This document shows positions 42,878 to 51,848 of a DNA stretch of 59,706 nucleotides, piece by piece; the first letter of the stretch is position 1; every line of letters starts with the position of its first letter. A program made the position numbers and the translations under genes. The stretch comes from Actinomycetes bacterium (GTDB taxonomy: Bacteria > Actinomycetota > Acidimicrobiia > Acidimicrobiales > JAAEMS01): positions 1 to 59,706 of the forward strand of contig JAAEMS010000328.1 of assembly GCA_024225275.1 (NCBI GenBank). Direction: 5' to 3'. Under the pieces are notes generated by a model. That model saw only the letters and a program-made list of their open reading frames with translations, made no database searches and had not been told where the DNA came from.

Positions 42878-42936
42878 TCAGGCGGCCAACTGGTGGGGAG
42901 TGCCCGGGGCTCTGCTCTCGGGGCCTCTGGCGCTGG

Positions 42937-43695
42937 CTAGAGGTTGGTGATGAGCTTGTAGGCCTCGGCGTGCTCGGGGCCGTGACCGCCGGCCATGGTG
43001 GTGAGCTTGGCGGCCACCCGCAGGCGGAAGTCGTCGCGGGTCGAACCGTCGTTCTCGTCGATGCCGTGGGTGGTTTCGAACTGTGATGCGTGGGCCTCGA
43101 GAGCGGCCACCTTGGCGTCGGCGAATCCGGTGACGTCCTCGAGGTGGTCCGGCGTGTCGGCCTCGAACAGCAACAGAGAGTCGGGCCGGTGGTGCCGCAC
43201 CCCCTGCTCGGGGAAGAAGAACGGATCGCGGGCCGCCACCACTCCGTCGACGGCCAGATGGCCAGCGTGGCGATGATCGGGGTGGAGTCGGTACCGCTTC
43301 CACGGGTCGTGGCCCAGCACCACGGTGGGCCGCAGGGTCCGGATCCAATAGGCCACCTGGGCCCGCTCACGCAGCCCCGAATCGAGCTCGCCGTCGGTGT
43401 GACCCAGGAACACCACCTCGCCGGTGGCGCCCAGGACCCGGGCGGCCTCCCTCTGCTCGGCCTGGCGGGTGACCACCAGCTGAGCCTGGTCGGCCTGGTG
43501 GTCCCAGGTGCCCTTCGATCCGTCGGTACAGACCAGATGGCTCACCTCACAGCCGGCGGCCGCCCAGCGGGCGAGGGTGGCGCCGCACTGGAACTCGGCA
43601 TCGTCGGGGTGGGCCACGATGGCCAGCGCCCGTTCGGGCGTGGGCAGGTCGATGGTGGGCGGCGAGAGCGGAGACATGGACGATTCGGGGAGCAT
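42937..43695 (-). CDS. PIG-L family (LmbE-like) N-acetylglucosamine deacetylase
   Basis: The protein of about 252 residues contains ALAIVAHPDDAEFQCGATLA (the zinc motif HPDD), HLVCTDGSKGTWD, FLGHTDGELD and the second metal region YRLHPDHRHAGHLAVDGV (HPDHRHAG). The family includes MshB and Mca of mycothiol metabolism. Here the protein is shorter than MshB and more like general LmbE proteins. It deacetylates an amino sugar or related conjugate in the cytoplasm. The start is ATG 43695 (MLPESSM) or the in-frame ATG at residue 7. It lies 11 bp downstream of cofC and is probably co-transcribed with it. Confidence 0.87.
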   Translation of the reverse strand: MLPESSMSPLSPPTIDLPTPERALAIVAHPDDAEFQCGATLARWAAAGCEVSHLVCTDGSKGTWDHQADQAQLVVTRQAEQREAARVLGATGEVVFLGHTDGELDSGLRERAQVAYWIRTLRPTVVLGHDPWKRYRLHPDHRHAGHLAVDGVVAARDPFFFPEQGVRHHRPDSLLLFEADTPDHLEDVTGFADAKVAALEAHASQFETTHGIDENDGSTRDDFRLRVAAKLTTMAGGHGPEHAEAYKLITNL

Positions 43696-43706
43696 GGGGG
43701 AGTCCC

Positions 43707-44330
43707 TCAGAGGCCGAGGCCGTCGGCGGGTGCCAACGAGCGGGGGAGATCGAGGTCAGGGGGATTGTCGAGGTCCCAGGCCAGCCGTTCGTCGTCGACG
43801 ACCGCGGCGCCCAGGCCCAGACGCTGGGCCTCGGCCCGGTGGCGGCCGAACGAGCCGGCACCGTAACGGAACTCGAACCCGGCCTCAGAAGGCACGACCA
43901 GGACGTTGGTGCCGTCCTGGCGACGGTCGGGAACGAGGACGACCTCGGGGTCGGCGTCGAGCAGGTGGGCGAACCCGATGGCCAGGGGGAGGTCGGCGTG
44001 GGCCACGATGACCCGTTCGAATCCGGCCTCGGCCAATGTGGCCACGCCGTCGGCGACGGCCGGATTGAGGCCCCGACGGGGTGTCCACACCACCCGGGCG
44101 CCTCGGCCTTCGGCCCAGGCCGCCACCCCAGGGTCGTCGCACACGACGGCCACCGGTAGGGGAGTGGCGGCGGCCAGCACGATATCGCCCATCCTCCGAG
44201 CCAGGTCGGCCCGCTGGTCGGGGCCGAGGGCCGGAGTCAGGCGCACCTTGGCCTCTGCGAAGGACTTGACCGGCACCAGGACCGCGGCCGAGACGGCTGG
44301 GTCGGCATTGCGTTGGGTGTCCTCGGTCAT
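43707..44330 (-). CDS. cofC: 2-phospho-L-lactate guanylyltransferase CofC/FbiD (coenzyme F420 biosynthesis)
   Basis: The 207-residue nucleotidyltransferase-like protein has AVLVPVKSFAEAKVRLTPAL (phosphate-binding start), ALGPDQRADLARRMG, VVCDDPGVAAWAEGRGA, RRGLNPAVADGV, VIVAHADLPLA (metal-binding Asp) and the CofC hallmark VPDRRQDGTNVLVV followed by FEFRYGAGSFGRHRAEA. It guanylylates 2-phospholactate or phosphoenolpyruvate to make the F420 side-chain precursor. Its presence implies an F420-using organism. ATG 44330 lies 9 nt after TAGACT. It is divergent from gpsA. Other F420 genes are not in the window. Confidence 0.92.
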   Translation of the reverse strand: MTEDTQRNADPAVSAAVLVPVKSFAEAKVRLTPALGPDQRADLARRMGDIVLAAATPLPVAVVCDDPGVAAWAEGRGARVVWTPRRGLNPAVADGVATLAEAGFERVIVAHADLPLAIGFAHLLDADPEVVLVPDRRQDGTNVLVVPSEAGFEFRYGAGSFGRHRAEAQRLGLGAAVVDDERLAWDLDNPPDLDLPRSLAPADGLGL

Positions 44331-44425
44331 GACTGTTGCAGTCTAGAGCCGGAGATCTCTCCCACTCTTGTGCCCGTTGGGGCCCGGGCTTCGACCGGCT
44401 TGGGGGGTCCGGCCTAGGGTTGGTC

Positions 44426-45433
44426 ATGAGAAGGATCAGGGTGGCTGTGACCGGAGGCGGATCGTGGGGCACGACCGTGGCCCATCTGGTGGCTCACAAC
44501 GTGCCCACCATGCTGTGGGCCCGCGACCCCGAGACCGTCGACCAGATCAACACCGAACAGATGAACGGCCGGTACCTCGACGGCTACCAGCTCCACCCCG
44601 AGCTGAGGGCCACCAGCTCGCTCGAAGAGGCCATCTCGGGGGCTGACCTGTTGGTGATGGGGGTCCCCTCCAAAGCCTTCCGAGAGACCCTCGAGAAGAT
44701 CGAACCTCACCTGCGGCCCTGGGTCCCGGTGGTGTCGCTGTCGAAGGGCCTCGAGCTCTCCACCAGCAAGCGCATGACCCAGGTCATCAACGAGGTTCTA
44801 CCTGGCCACCCCGTGGGCGTACTCACCGGCCCCAACCTGGCCAAGGAGATCCTGGCCGGCGACGCTGCCGCGTCGGCCCTGGCCATGAGCGAGGACCACA
44901 TCGCCGAGGAGCTCCGCTCGGTGTTCGGTAGTCGCACGTTCCGGGTGTACACCAACTCCGATGTGGTCGGTTGTGAGGTGGCCGGCGCCCTGAAGAACGT
45001 GGTGGCCATCGCCGCGGGAATGGCCGACGGGCTCGGGGTGGGCGACAACACCAAGGCCACCATCATCACCCGGGGCCTCGCCGAGCTGACCCGACTGGGC
45101 GTCAAGCTCGGCGGAGCACCCCTGACCTTCAGCGGCCTCGCGGGGATGGGTGATCTCATCGCCACCTGCATGAGTACCCAGTCCAGGAACCGGCACGTGG
45201 GCGAGCGTATGGGCCTGGGCCTCACCGTCGACGAGGTGGTGGCCGAGATGAACCAGGTCGCAGAGGGCATCAAGACCACGAAGGTGGCGTTCGACCTGGC
45301 CCGCGAGCTCGAGGTCGAGATGCCCATCACTGCCCAGATGTACAAGGCCTGTCACAAGGGTCGGACCGCCCACGACTGCTACGAGGGCCTGCTCCGACCT
45401 GACCGGCCCCGAGAGTTGCACGGGATCGAGTGA
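44426..45433 (+). CDS. gpsA: NAD(P)-dependent glycerol-3-phosphate dehydrogenase
   Basis: The 335-residue cytoplasmic enzyme reduces dihydroxyacetone phosphate to sn-glycerol 3-phosphate for phospholipid synthesis. It shows the Rossmann motif AVTGGGSWGTTVA (GxGxWGT), VMGVPSKAFRE, LSKGLELSTSKRM, VLTGPNLAKEIL, CEVAGALKNVVAIAAGMADG (catalytic Lys) and GLAGMGDLIATC followed by SRNRHVGE. ATG 44426 is placed 5 nt after TAGGGT and has no Shine-Dalgarno. The longer open frame upstream is not supported. The 605-residue gene follows 4 bp after the stop. Confidence 0.95.
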   Translation: MRRIRVAVTGGGSWGTTVAHLVAHNVPTMLWARDPETVDQINTEQMNGRYLDGYQLHPELRATSSLEEAISGADLLVMGVPSKAFRETLEKIEPHLRPWVPVVSLSKGLELSTSKRMTQVINEVLPGHPVGVLTGPNLAKEILAGDAAASALAMSEDHIAEELRSVFGSRTFRVYTNSDVVGCEVAGALKNVVAIAAGMADGLGVGDNTKATIITRGLAELTRLGVKLGGAPLTFSGLAGMGDLIATCMSTQSRNRHVGERMGLGLTVDEVVAEMNQVAEGIKTTKVAFDLARELEVEMPITAQMYKACHKGRTAHDCYEGLLRPDRPRELHGIE

Positions 45434-45437
45434 CCGC

Positions 45438-47255
45438 GTGCTGAATCGAGAATCCTCCAGGATCGACCGTCGGTCGGCCCGATTCCTGGCCGCGGATCCG
45501 AGCCTGGTTCCCTACGGGCTCGATCGTCACCGGCGGGCAGGTCGGCCCGTCACCGAAGGCTCTGAACTGACCCATCGCGGCTGGACCCGGCTGGGTACGA
45601 TCACCGGATCGTCACCGGCCCTGGTGGACCCGCGAGGGTTGGTCGTCCCCCACGAGAGCAGCTGGTCGGTCGACTGGTGGATCGGCGCCGACGACCGCTG
45701 GTATCACCCCGCGGTCGAGGGGGCGGTGGCCCAGGATCTGGTGGAAGAATCGCCCGTTGTGACCACCACGATGAAGGTTCCCGGTGGCGAGATCGTGCAC
45801 TCGGTGGGCGCCGTTCGCCACAGGTCCGATGACGTGCTTCTCGTGGAGATCACCAACGAAGGCACCGTGCCAGTGGCCCTGGCCCTGGCCGTCATACCCT
45901 ACGGGGCGGTGGGGCCGATCCCGGTGGAGCACATCACCCTGGACGATACCCAGGTGGTGGTCGACGGCAATCTGGCCGTTCGACTCTCCCGGCCGCCGGC
46001 CCGATCCGTTGCCGGTTCATGGATCGAGGGCGATGTGGTCGACACGGTGGTCAACGGCGAAGCCGGGGCCGGCCCGATCGACCATCACGACGCCAACGGA
46101 GCAGGCAGCGCCGTGTTCATCCTGCCCCTCAGCCACGGCACCACCCAGCGTGTCGTCCTACCGGTGGGTCACCGACCCCGGACTCGCCGGGTGGGGTGGC
46201 GTCGCCGCGAGACGAACGACGAGCTTCCGGCGGTCACCGACCTTCCTGGGCTCGAGCGGGTGGCTGCGGGCTGGGCGAGCTTGGCCGACGGAGGTACCCG
46301 TATCGTTGCCCCTGATCCGCTGCTGGGGAGGGCGCTGGCCGCCGGGCGGGGCCACCTCCTGCGGGCGGCCGCCGACCTGCGGATCGATGGGCAGCCGACC
46401 AGCGAAGCCGCCCTGGTGGCCGAGGCGCTGGGTCGCCTCGGTCATCGCGACGAGGCCTTCGAGATCCTGGTCGAGGTCAGCGGCCGTCAGCGGCCCGGCG
46501 GCTCGTGGGGTGACACCTCGACCACCGAGGCGGTGGTGGCGGCTCTGGGCGGCCAGCTGGCTCGAGGTTCGGCATTCGATCAAGGGGCCGACGAGTGGGC
46601 GGCCGTCCTGGCCGCGGGTGCGACACACCTGGCCCGGGCTGGATGTGGGGGTCGAGCGGTGGGCATCGGTCTGGCCGGCCTCCGGCGGATCGGCCAGACC
46701 GGTGCCGCTGACATGGTTGCGGCCGACATGGTCGGGACCGAAGAATCCAGTGACCGGGAACCGGTCGAGGACGAGCCCGACGCCGACGGCTTCGGGTCAC
46801 GGCTGGCCGAAGCCCAATGGGTGAGCCGTCTGGTCGAGACCCGTGCCCCTGGAGCCTTCATGGCCCTGAGTGACCTGCTCCAGGCTGCCTCGGCCACGAT
46901 GACCTGGCCGGCATCGGAGCGGACCGAGGGTGTGCGCCTGGCCCGGGGCGAGGGACACTCGGCCGCCGTCCAGGCCCTGGCCGTGGGGGCGGTGTTGGAC
47001 CTGATGGTCGGGGAGTCCGTTGATGGCCTGGACCTGTTCCCGGTGCGGCCCGAAGGGTGGGACCGTTCGGGCGTCGAAGTTCACGACGTACCCACCCGAT
47101 GGGGGTGTGTCAGTGCCGCGGTGCGGTGGCACGGCGAGCGTCCGGCCCTGCTCTGGTCGGTCGACGATCCCCGACCGGGGCTGGTCCTGCGGGCTTCGGC
47201 CCTCGACCCCGCTTGGACCGCCACCGACGCCACGGGCGAGACCCTCCTGGGTTGA
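45438..47255 (+). CDS. Hypothetical 605-residue protein with glucoamylase-fold-like C-terminus
   Basis: It begins at GTG 45438, only 4 bp after gpsA. The N-terminal third is beta-rich (SELTHRGWTRLGTITG, SWSVDWWIGADDRWYHP, VVTTTMKVPGGEIVHSVGAV, VLLVEITNEGTVPVALALAV), like the beta-sandwich domain of GH15-type and related alpha-toroid proteins. The middle and C-terminal parts are helical repeats (AAGRGHLLRAAADLRIDG, AEALGRLGHRDEAFEILVEV, VEARGPGAFMAL-like) ending in a small beta domain (GVSVAVRWHGE-like). No catalytic Glu pair can be pinned down. There is no signal peptide. Cytoplasmic carbohydrate binding or processing is a structural guess only. Confidence 0.6.
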   Translation: MLNRESSRIDRRSARFLAADPSLVPYGLDRHRRAGRPVTEGSELTHRGWTRLGTITGSSPALVDPRGLVVPHESSWSVDWWIGADDRWYHPAVEGAVAQDLVEESPVVTTTMKVPGGEIVHSVGAVRHRSDDVLLVEITNEGTVPVALALAVIPYGAVGPIPVEHITLDDTQVVVDGNLAVRLSRPPARSVAGSWIEGDVVDTVVNGEAGAGPIDHHDANGAGSAVFILPLSHGTTQRVVLPVGHRPRTRRVGWRRRETNDELPAVTDLPGLERVAAGWASLADGGTRIVAPDPLLGRALAAGRGHLLRAAADLRIDGQPTSEAALVAEALGRLGHRDEAFEILVEVSGRQRPGGSWGDTSTTEAVVAALGGQLARGSAFDQGADEWAAVLAAGATHLARAGCGGRAVGIGLAGLRRIGQTGAADMVAADMVGTEESSDREPVEDEPDADGFGSRLAEAQWVSRLVETRAPGAFMALSDLLQAASATMTWPASERTEGVRLARGEGHSAAVQALAVGAVLDLMVGESVDGLDLFPVRPEGWDRSGVEVHDVPTRWGCVSAAVRWHGERPALLWSVDDPRPGLVLRASALDPAWTATDATGETLLG

Positions 47256-47311
47256 CAGTGGGTCGGACCCCCGACCGGGCCGCATTGGGCCAGGACCGAT
47301 ACCCTTCGTTC

Positions 47312-47980
47312 ATGGCCGAGTACCAGGCACCCGAGTATCACCCGGCCGTCGAGGAGTACTGCCAGACGATCTTCGAGCTCCTGGAAGACGATGTCGCCGT
47401 CATCCAGGCCCGGATCGCCGAACGCCTCGGTGTGTCCCGGCCCGCGGTGTCCGAGATGATCAAACGCCTCGAACGAGACGGATTCGTCCGAACCGGCGAC
47501 AAGCTCCAGCTCACCGAAGCCGGCCAACGGCTGGCCCAGTCGGTGGTCCGCCGGCACCGCCTGGCCGAACGGTTCCTCACCGACGTGCTGAACCTCTCCT
47601 GGGCCGAAGCCCACGCTGAGGCCGGCAAGTGGGAGCACGTGATCTCCCCCAAGGTCGAGGCCGCCTTGGTGGAACTGCTCGGCAACCCCACGACCTGCCC
47701 CCACGGCAACCCCATCCCCGGTAGCGACTACACCGCCCCCGACATGGTGGCCCTCGACACCCTGGGCCCCGGCAGCCAGTTCACGGTGGCCCGCATTCCC
47801 GAAGAGCTCGAGTTCGATGACGGTCAGCTCGAGTTCCTCGAGAACAACCATGTCCTCCCCGGACGGTTGGGCCAGATCATGGCCTCGTCGCCCGATGGCG
47901 CCACCACCGTCGAGATCGAGGGCGCCACCGTCGGCATCGGGGCATTCGCCGCCGCCCGAATCCTGGTTTCTGCCGGTTAG
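47312..47980 (+). CDS. DtxR/IdeR-family metal-dependent transcriptional repressor
   Basis: The 222-residue protein has an N-terminal winged helix (VAVIQARIAERLGVSRPAVS, EMIKRLERDGFV), a dimerisation and metal-binding domain (WAEAHAEAGKWEHVISPKVE, TTCPHGNPIPG) and a C-terminal FeoA/SH3-like domain (about 150-222). It would repress metal-uptake genes when bound to Fe(II) or Mn(II). Compared with DtxR, the Met10 position is Glu and Cys102 is Gly (EAGKWEH), while the Glu105-His106 pair is kept. Metal preference is thus uncertain. ATG 47312 is 6 nt after TACCCT. Its stop overlaps by 4 bp the end of the convergent iron-permease gene, which it probably controls. Confidence 0.88.
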   Translation: MAEYQAPEYHPAVEEYCQTIFELLEDDVAVIQARIAERLGVSRPAVSEMIKRLERDGFVRTGDKLQLTEAGQRLAQSVVRRHRLAERFLTDVLNLSWAEAHAEAGKWEHVISPKVEAALVELLGNPTTCPHGNPIPGSDYTAPDMVALDTLGPGSQFTVARIPEELEFDDGQLEFLENNHVLPGRLGQIMASSPDGATTVEIEGATVGIGAFAAARILVSAG

Positions 47981-49584
47981 TCGAAGGCGTCCGCTCGGCG
48001 GACTATCAGGAACCAGGTCAGGATTCCGGACAGGGCCAGCAGGAGTAGTGCCGACAGTCCGACCTCGGTGAGGAACCCTTCCTCCCATGCCCCCCACACC
48101 TCGGTGGCCAGGGTCTCGGCCCCGATCGGTCGAGCCAGCAGGGTGGCCGGCAGCTCCTTCATGGTCGAGAGCAGCACCAGCCCGCCTCCGGCCAGGAGGC
48201 CTGGTGTCATGAGTGGCAGTTCCAGGGTGAGGAGGCGACGGAACCGGCTGGCCCCCAGGGTGGCCCCCGCCTCGCTGATCCGGTTCGGCACCCCATCGAC
48301 GGCCACCTGTCCGGTGCGCAGGGCCTGGGCCCCGAAGTGGACCACGTACGCAAAGACCAGCACCGGCCACGACTGGTAGAGCAGGCCTGACAAGGGCGAC
48401 TTCAAAGACCAGAACACCACAGACAAGGCGATGGCCAACCCGGGGAGGGCGAAGCCGGCGACCACCAGCGCGTTGATGACGCTGGTGAACGGTGACCGCC
48501 ACCGGCGGGTGAGCCAGGCCACGGGCAACAACACCGCCACCGCGATGGCCGCGGTCGCCAGACCCAGGAGGATCGTGGTGATGGCCGGGCTCACCAGCTG
48601 ACCCATCTCGTCGCCGAGGCGCCCCCATGGGTCCTCATCGCGCACGATGCCGCGACCGGCCCAGTGAGTGAGGGCCGCCACCGGCCCGATGAGGGCATTG
48701 GCCACCACCGTGAACACGACCAGGACTGCCGGCCAACGCCATCGCCCCAATGCCACTTCGTTCGGCGGGCGACCAGCTCGACCACCGTCGACCGGGGCGC
48801 CGATACGGCGTTCGGTGGCGGCCACCACGATGGCGAGCAGGGCCAGGATCAGGGCCAGAGTGAACGCCCGGGAGAGGCGCAGCCCCTGGTAGTTCGCGTA
48901 GATCGACCGGGTCAGGGTGTCGTACCTCATGAGGGCCACAGCCCCGAAGTCGGACAGGGCGTAGAGGAACACCAGCACCGCCCCCGCCCGGATGGGATCG
49001 AGGATCTGGGGCAGGACGATGGTCCGAAACGTCGACCACGGACCCCGGCCCAGCACCCGGGCACTTTCCTCGAGCGAGGGTGGGAGGCCCCGAAGGCGGG
49101 CGGCCACCGGTAGGTAGACGTAGGGGTAGGTGAACAGGGTCAGCACCAGGGTGGCCCCCACGAACCCTTCGACCCGCGGGAGCTCGTTGACCCCCAGGGG
49201 TGAGAGGAGCTCGTCGAGCAGGCCGCCGGGGGCAAGTGAGGCCAGGAGAGCTGCCGCCCCCACGAAGCTGGGGAAAACGAGTGGCAGGGGAGCGAGGACC
49301 TGCCAGAGGCGCCGCACCGGGATGTCGGTGCGGATGGTGAGCCAGGCCAAGGTGGTGCCGATCACCGAGGTCGCGAGGGCGGTGGCCACCGCCAGAACCA
49401 GGCTGCGGATCAGCGGTTCGAGGGTGCGGGCCGAGGTCAGCTCGGCTCCGAGGTCGCCCCCTTCGGTGACGTTCCGCCATACCACGTAGGCGAGAGGGAG
49501 GGCGAAGGCGGCCCCCACCAGCGCAGAGCCAACCACCACCACAGGGTGGGTGAAGGCAGTTGGAGGTCGCATCAGAACGAGCAC
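47977..49584 (-). CDS. Fe(III) ABC transporter permease, fused two-domain (FbpB/SfuB type)
   Basis: The 535-residue protein has about twelve helices forming two permease domains in one chain. Each has an EAA-type coupling loop (EESARVLGRGPWSTFRTIVL in the first half and SEAGATLGASRFRRLLTLEL in the second). This is the FbpB architecture used for ferric iron, and sometimes thiamine. It is the last gene of the ATPase, binding protein, permease order, with 21 bp after the binding-protein stop. The start is at 49584 or at the Met five residues later. Confidence 0.9.
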   Translation of the reverse strand: MLVLMRPPTAFTHPVVVVGSALVGAAFALPLAYVVWRNVTEGGDLGAELTSARTLEPLIRSLVLAVATALATSVIGTTLAWLTIRTDIPVRRLWQVLAPLPLVFPSFVGAAALLASLAPGGLLDELLSPLGVNELPRVEGFVGATLVLTLFTYPYVYLPVAARLRGLPPSLEESARVLGRGPWSTFRTIVLPQILDPIRAGAVLVFLYALSDFGAVALMRYDTLTRSIYANYQGLRLSRAFTLALILALLAIVVAATERRIGAPVDGGRAGRPPNEVALGRWRWPAVLVVFTVVANALIGPVAALTHWAGRGIVRDEDPWGRLGDEMGQLVSPAITTILLGLATAAIAVAVLLPVAWLTRRWRSPFTSVINALVVAGFALPGLAIALSVVFWSLKSPLSGLLYQSWPVLVFAYVVHFGAQALRTGQVAVDGVPNRISEAGATLGASRFRRLLTLELPLMTPGLLAGGGLVLLSTMKELPATLLARPIGAETLATEVWGAWEEGFLTEVGLSALLLLALSGILTWFLIVRRADAFD

Positions 49585-49605
49585 CGGGTCGGGCCCGGCC
49601 CCCGG

Positions 49606-50616
49606 TCAGCTGCCGTCGGAGACGCCGCTGGACTCGACCAACTCGAGGGTGCTTGCGAGGTCGGCTCCGAGGGCATCGAAGTCGACGCTACCCACACCGC
49701 GACCCGACAGGGCGGGAAGGCCCTCGGGCGGTCCGGCTCCGAGCCGCAAGGGATACTCGAAGGTCTCGGTGGCGAAATAGGTCTGGGCGTCGTTCTCCAG
49801 TAGGAACTCGATGAACCGCTGGGCATCGTCGGCCCGGTCGCTGCCCTCGAGGATGGCGGCGGTCGCGATGATCACCGTGGAGCCGATGTCGTCGTCGGCG
49901 AAGTGGTGGTTGCGGCTGGGGAGCGAATCGTCCTCGGCCAGGGCCCGCACGTTGTAGTAGTGATTGACCAGACCCACGTCGACCTCGCCCCGACCCACCG
50001 CCTCGACGATCGAGCTGTTCGACGGATAGGTACGCACACCGTTGGCATCGAGAGCCTCGAGCCAGGCCAGGGTGACGTCGTCGCCGAGCTGGAATCGCAT
50101 GGCGGTGACGAAGTCGAGGAAGGATCCGTTGCCGGGCGCCACCCCCACTCGACCCGACCAGGCACTGTCGGTGAGGTCGAGGACGCTGGCCGGCAGCGAT
50201 CCGACATCGACGCTGTCCTGGTTGTAGACCAGGACGCGCTTGCGGCCCGAGATGCCGACCCACACATCGGAACCCGAACGGTCGGCCGGATCGACCATGT
50301 CGAGCAGCTCTGAGGGCAGGGGGGCCAGAACCCCGAGGTCCTCGAGGAACCCGACGGCACCGGGACTCTGGGACAGGAAGAGGTCGGCTGGGCTCTTGTC
50401 ACCCTCCTCGCGGATGAGCAGGGCCAGCTCGGCTGATCCGGCGTAGTTGACGTTGACGTCGATACCGGTCTCCTCTTCGAACTGGTCGACCAGGGGACCG
50501 ACCAGGTCTTCGCCACGGCCGGAGTAGATGACCAGGGTGGCGTCGTCGCTCCCCCCACACGAGGCCAGGAGGCCGGTCAGTAGGAGGATGGGCAGGAGGA
50601 GAGTTCGGGTTCTCAT
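49606..50616 (-). CDS. Fe(III) ABC transporter substrate-binding lipoprotein
   Basis: The 336-residue lipoprotein has signal peptide TRTLLLPILLLTGLLASC with Cys20 in the lipobox. The type II binding fold of FbpA follows: LVIYSGRGEDLVGPLVDQFE, GIDVNVNYAGSAELA, ADLFLSQSPGAVGFLEDLG and GEVDVGLVNHYYNVRALAE. The last contains the twin tyrosines that bind Fe(III) in FbpA-type proteins. ATG 50616 overlaps the ATPase stop (ATGA), and the lipobox fixes the start. It captures ferric iron outside the membrane and delivers it to the fused permease. Confidence 0.92.
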   Translation of the reverse strand: MRTRTLLLPILLLTGLLASCGGSDDATLVIYSGRGEDLVGPLVDQFEEETGIDVNVNYAGSAELALLIREEGDKSPADLFLSQSPGAVGFLEDLGVLAPLPSELLDMVDPADRSGSDVWVGISGRKRVLVYNQDSVDVGSLPASVLDLTDSAWSGRVGVAPGNGSFLDFVTAMRFQLGDDVTLAWLEALDANGVRTYPSNSSIVEAVGRGEVDVGLVNHYYNVRALAEDDSLPSRNHHFADDDIGSTVIIATAAILEGSDRADDAQRFIEFLLENDAQTYFATETFEYPLRLGAGPPEGLPALSGRGVGSVDFDALGADLASTLELVESSGVSDGS

Positions 50617-51746
50617 TGGAGGGCCTCGTAGTTCGGATTCCAGGGGGTGGGTGACGTCGGGGCCGATGATCTCGGCCATGATGTCGTGGGGGGTCCGGAA
50701 TAGGTGAGCGAGACGCGGTCGCCGTTGGCGTGCACGGGTGCCGACGGGGCGCGGATCGAGAGCTCGGTGTCTCCGAGGTCGACCCGGTAGAGGGTGTCAT
50801 GGCCGAAGTACTCGACCAGGCTGACCACTCCAGGACCGTCGAAGGTGAGGTCCAGGTGCTCGGGGCGGACCAGGACCTGGTGGTCACCAGTGGCCTCGTG
50901 GCGAAGCGGGATCGTGCCGACGATGGTGTCGGCCGAAGCGCCCAGGCCGGTGCCCTCGACGATGTTGGCGTCGCCCACGAAACGCGCCACCCATGGTGAA
51001 GCCGGCCCACGGTAGAGATCGTCGGGAGGGGCCTGCTGGACGATGCGGCCGGCGTTCATGACCGCCACCTGGTCGCCCAGGGTGAAGGCCTCGTCCTGGT
51101 CGTGGGTGACGAAGATGGCAGTCGTGCCCAGCTCGGTGAGGAGGCGGCGGACCTCGAGGCGGAGGTCGACCCGCAGGTGGAGGTCGAGGTTGGAGAACGG
51201 CTCGTCGAGCAGGAGCACCCGAGGGGCGGGAGCGAGGGCGCGGGCCAGGGCCACTCTCTGTTGCTGGCCGCCCGACAACTGGCCAGGGCTGCGATCGCCC
51301 AGGCCGCCGAGGCCCACGAGCTCCATGATCTCCTCGACCCGTCCCGACTTCCTCTCACCCCGCTCGAGGCCGTAACCGATGTTGTGGGTGACCGAGAGGT
51401 GGGGGAACAGGGCCCAGTCCTGGAATACGAGGCCGACCCGGCGCTTCTCGGGCGGGACATGAACCCCGGGCCCGGTGACCAGGTCCTCGCCGATGTGCAC
51501 CGAGCCCGCGTCTGCCTGCTCGAGCCCGGCCAGTACCCGAAGAAGGGTGGTCTTGCCACAGCCGCTGGGGCCGAGCAGAACCAGGATCGAGCCGGCCGTG
51601 ACCTCGAGGTCGATGTCGTCGAGGACGGGGACCGCTCCGAAGGCTCGGTGAACACTATTGACCCGGACGGGTGCTGACGCCTCGGCCAGTTTGCCCAGCG
51701 GGTCCGCTGCCATGCGCCCGCGACGGTCGGAGAACGAGATGTTCAC
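50613..51746 (-). CDS. Fe(III) ABC transporter ATP-binding protein
   Basis: The 377-residue ATPase has Walker A GPSGCGKTT, Q-loop GLVFQDWALFPHLSV, signature LSGGQQQRVALARALAP, Walker B RVLLLDEPFSNLD, FVTHDQDEA and a C-terminal TOBE/OB regulatory domain (from about 265). This matches FbpC/SfuC. I place the start at GTG 51746, 7 nt after a TATGTT -10 box (leaderless). An in-frame ATG at 51758 lies inside that -10 box and is unlikely. It leads the operon ATPase, binding protein, permease. The last residues (about 350-377) are low-complexity and Pro/Ser-rich. Confidence 0.9.
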   Translation of the reverse strand: MNISFSDRRGRMAADPLGKLAEASAPVRVNSVHRAFGAVPVLDDIDLEVTAGSILVLLGPSGCGKTTLLRVLAGLEQADAGSVHIGEDLVTGPGVHVPPEKRRVGLVFQDWALFPHLSVTHNIGYGLERGERKSGRVEEIMELVGLGGLGDRSPGQLSGGQQQRVALARALAPAPRVLLLDEPFSNLDLHLRVDLRLEVRRLLTELGTTAIFVTHDQDEAFTLGDQVAVMNAGRIVQQAPPDDLYRGPASPWVARFVGDANIVEGTGLGASADTIVGTIPLRHEATGDHQVLVRPEHLDLTFDGPGVVSLVEYFGHDTLYRVDLGDTELSIRAPSAPVHANGDRVSLTYSGPPTTSWPRSSAPTSPTPWNPNYEALQ

Positions 51747-51759
51747 CTTGCCTAACATA
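51737..51759 (-). promoter_or_regulatory. Candidate DtxR/IdeR box over the -10 and start of the iron-uptake operon
   Basis: On the minus strand TATGTT (51759-51754) is a -10 box 7 nt before GTG 51746. A 19-bp window from 51755 to 51737 (TTAGGCAAGGTGAACATCT) matches 13 of 19 positions of the DtxR/IdeR consensus TWAGGTWAGSCTWACCTWA. The outer ATGTT/AACAT ends are inverted. Its place over the transcription start suits iron-dependent repression. Confidence 0.45.
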
Positions 51760-51848
51760 CGAGGGGTGGTCGCCCGAACGCAACAGCGGGACGGGTTTCT
51801 GCACTGGGCGGTCAGCCCGCCCCGGCACCGGGCGGTAACCTCGAAACC

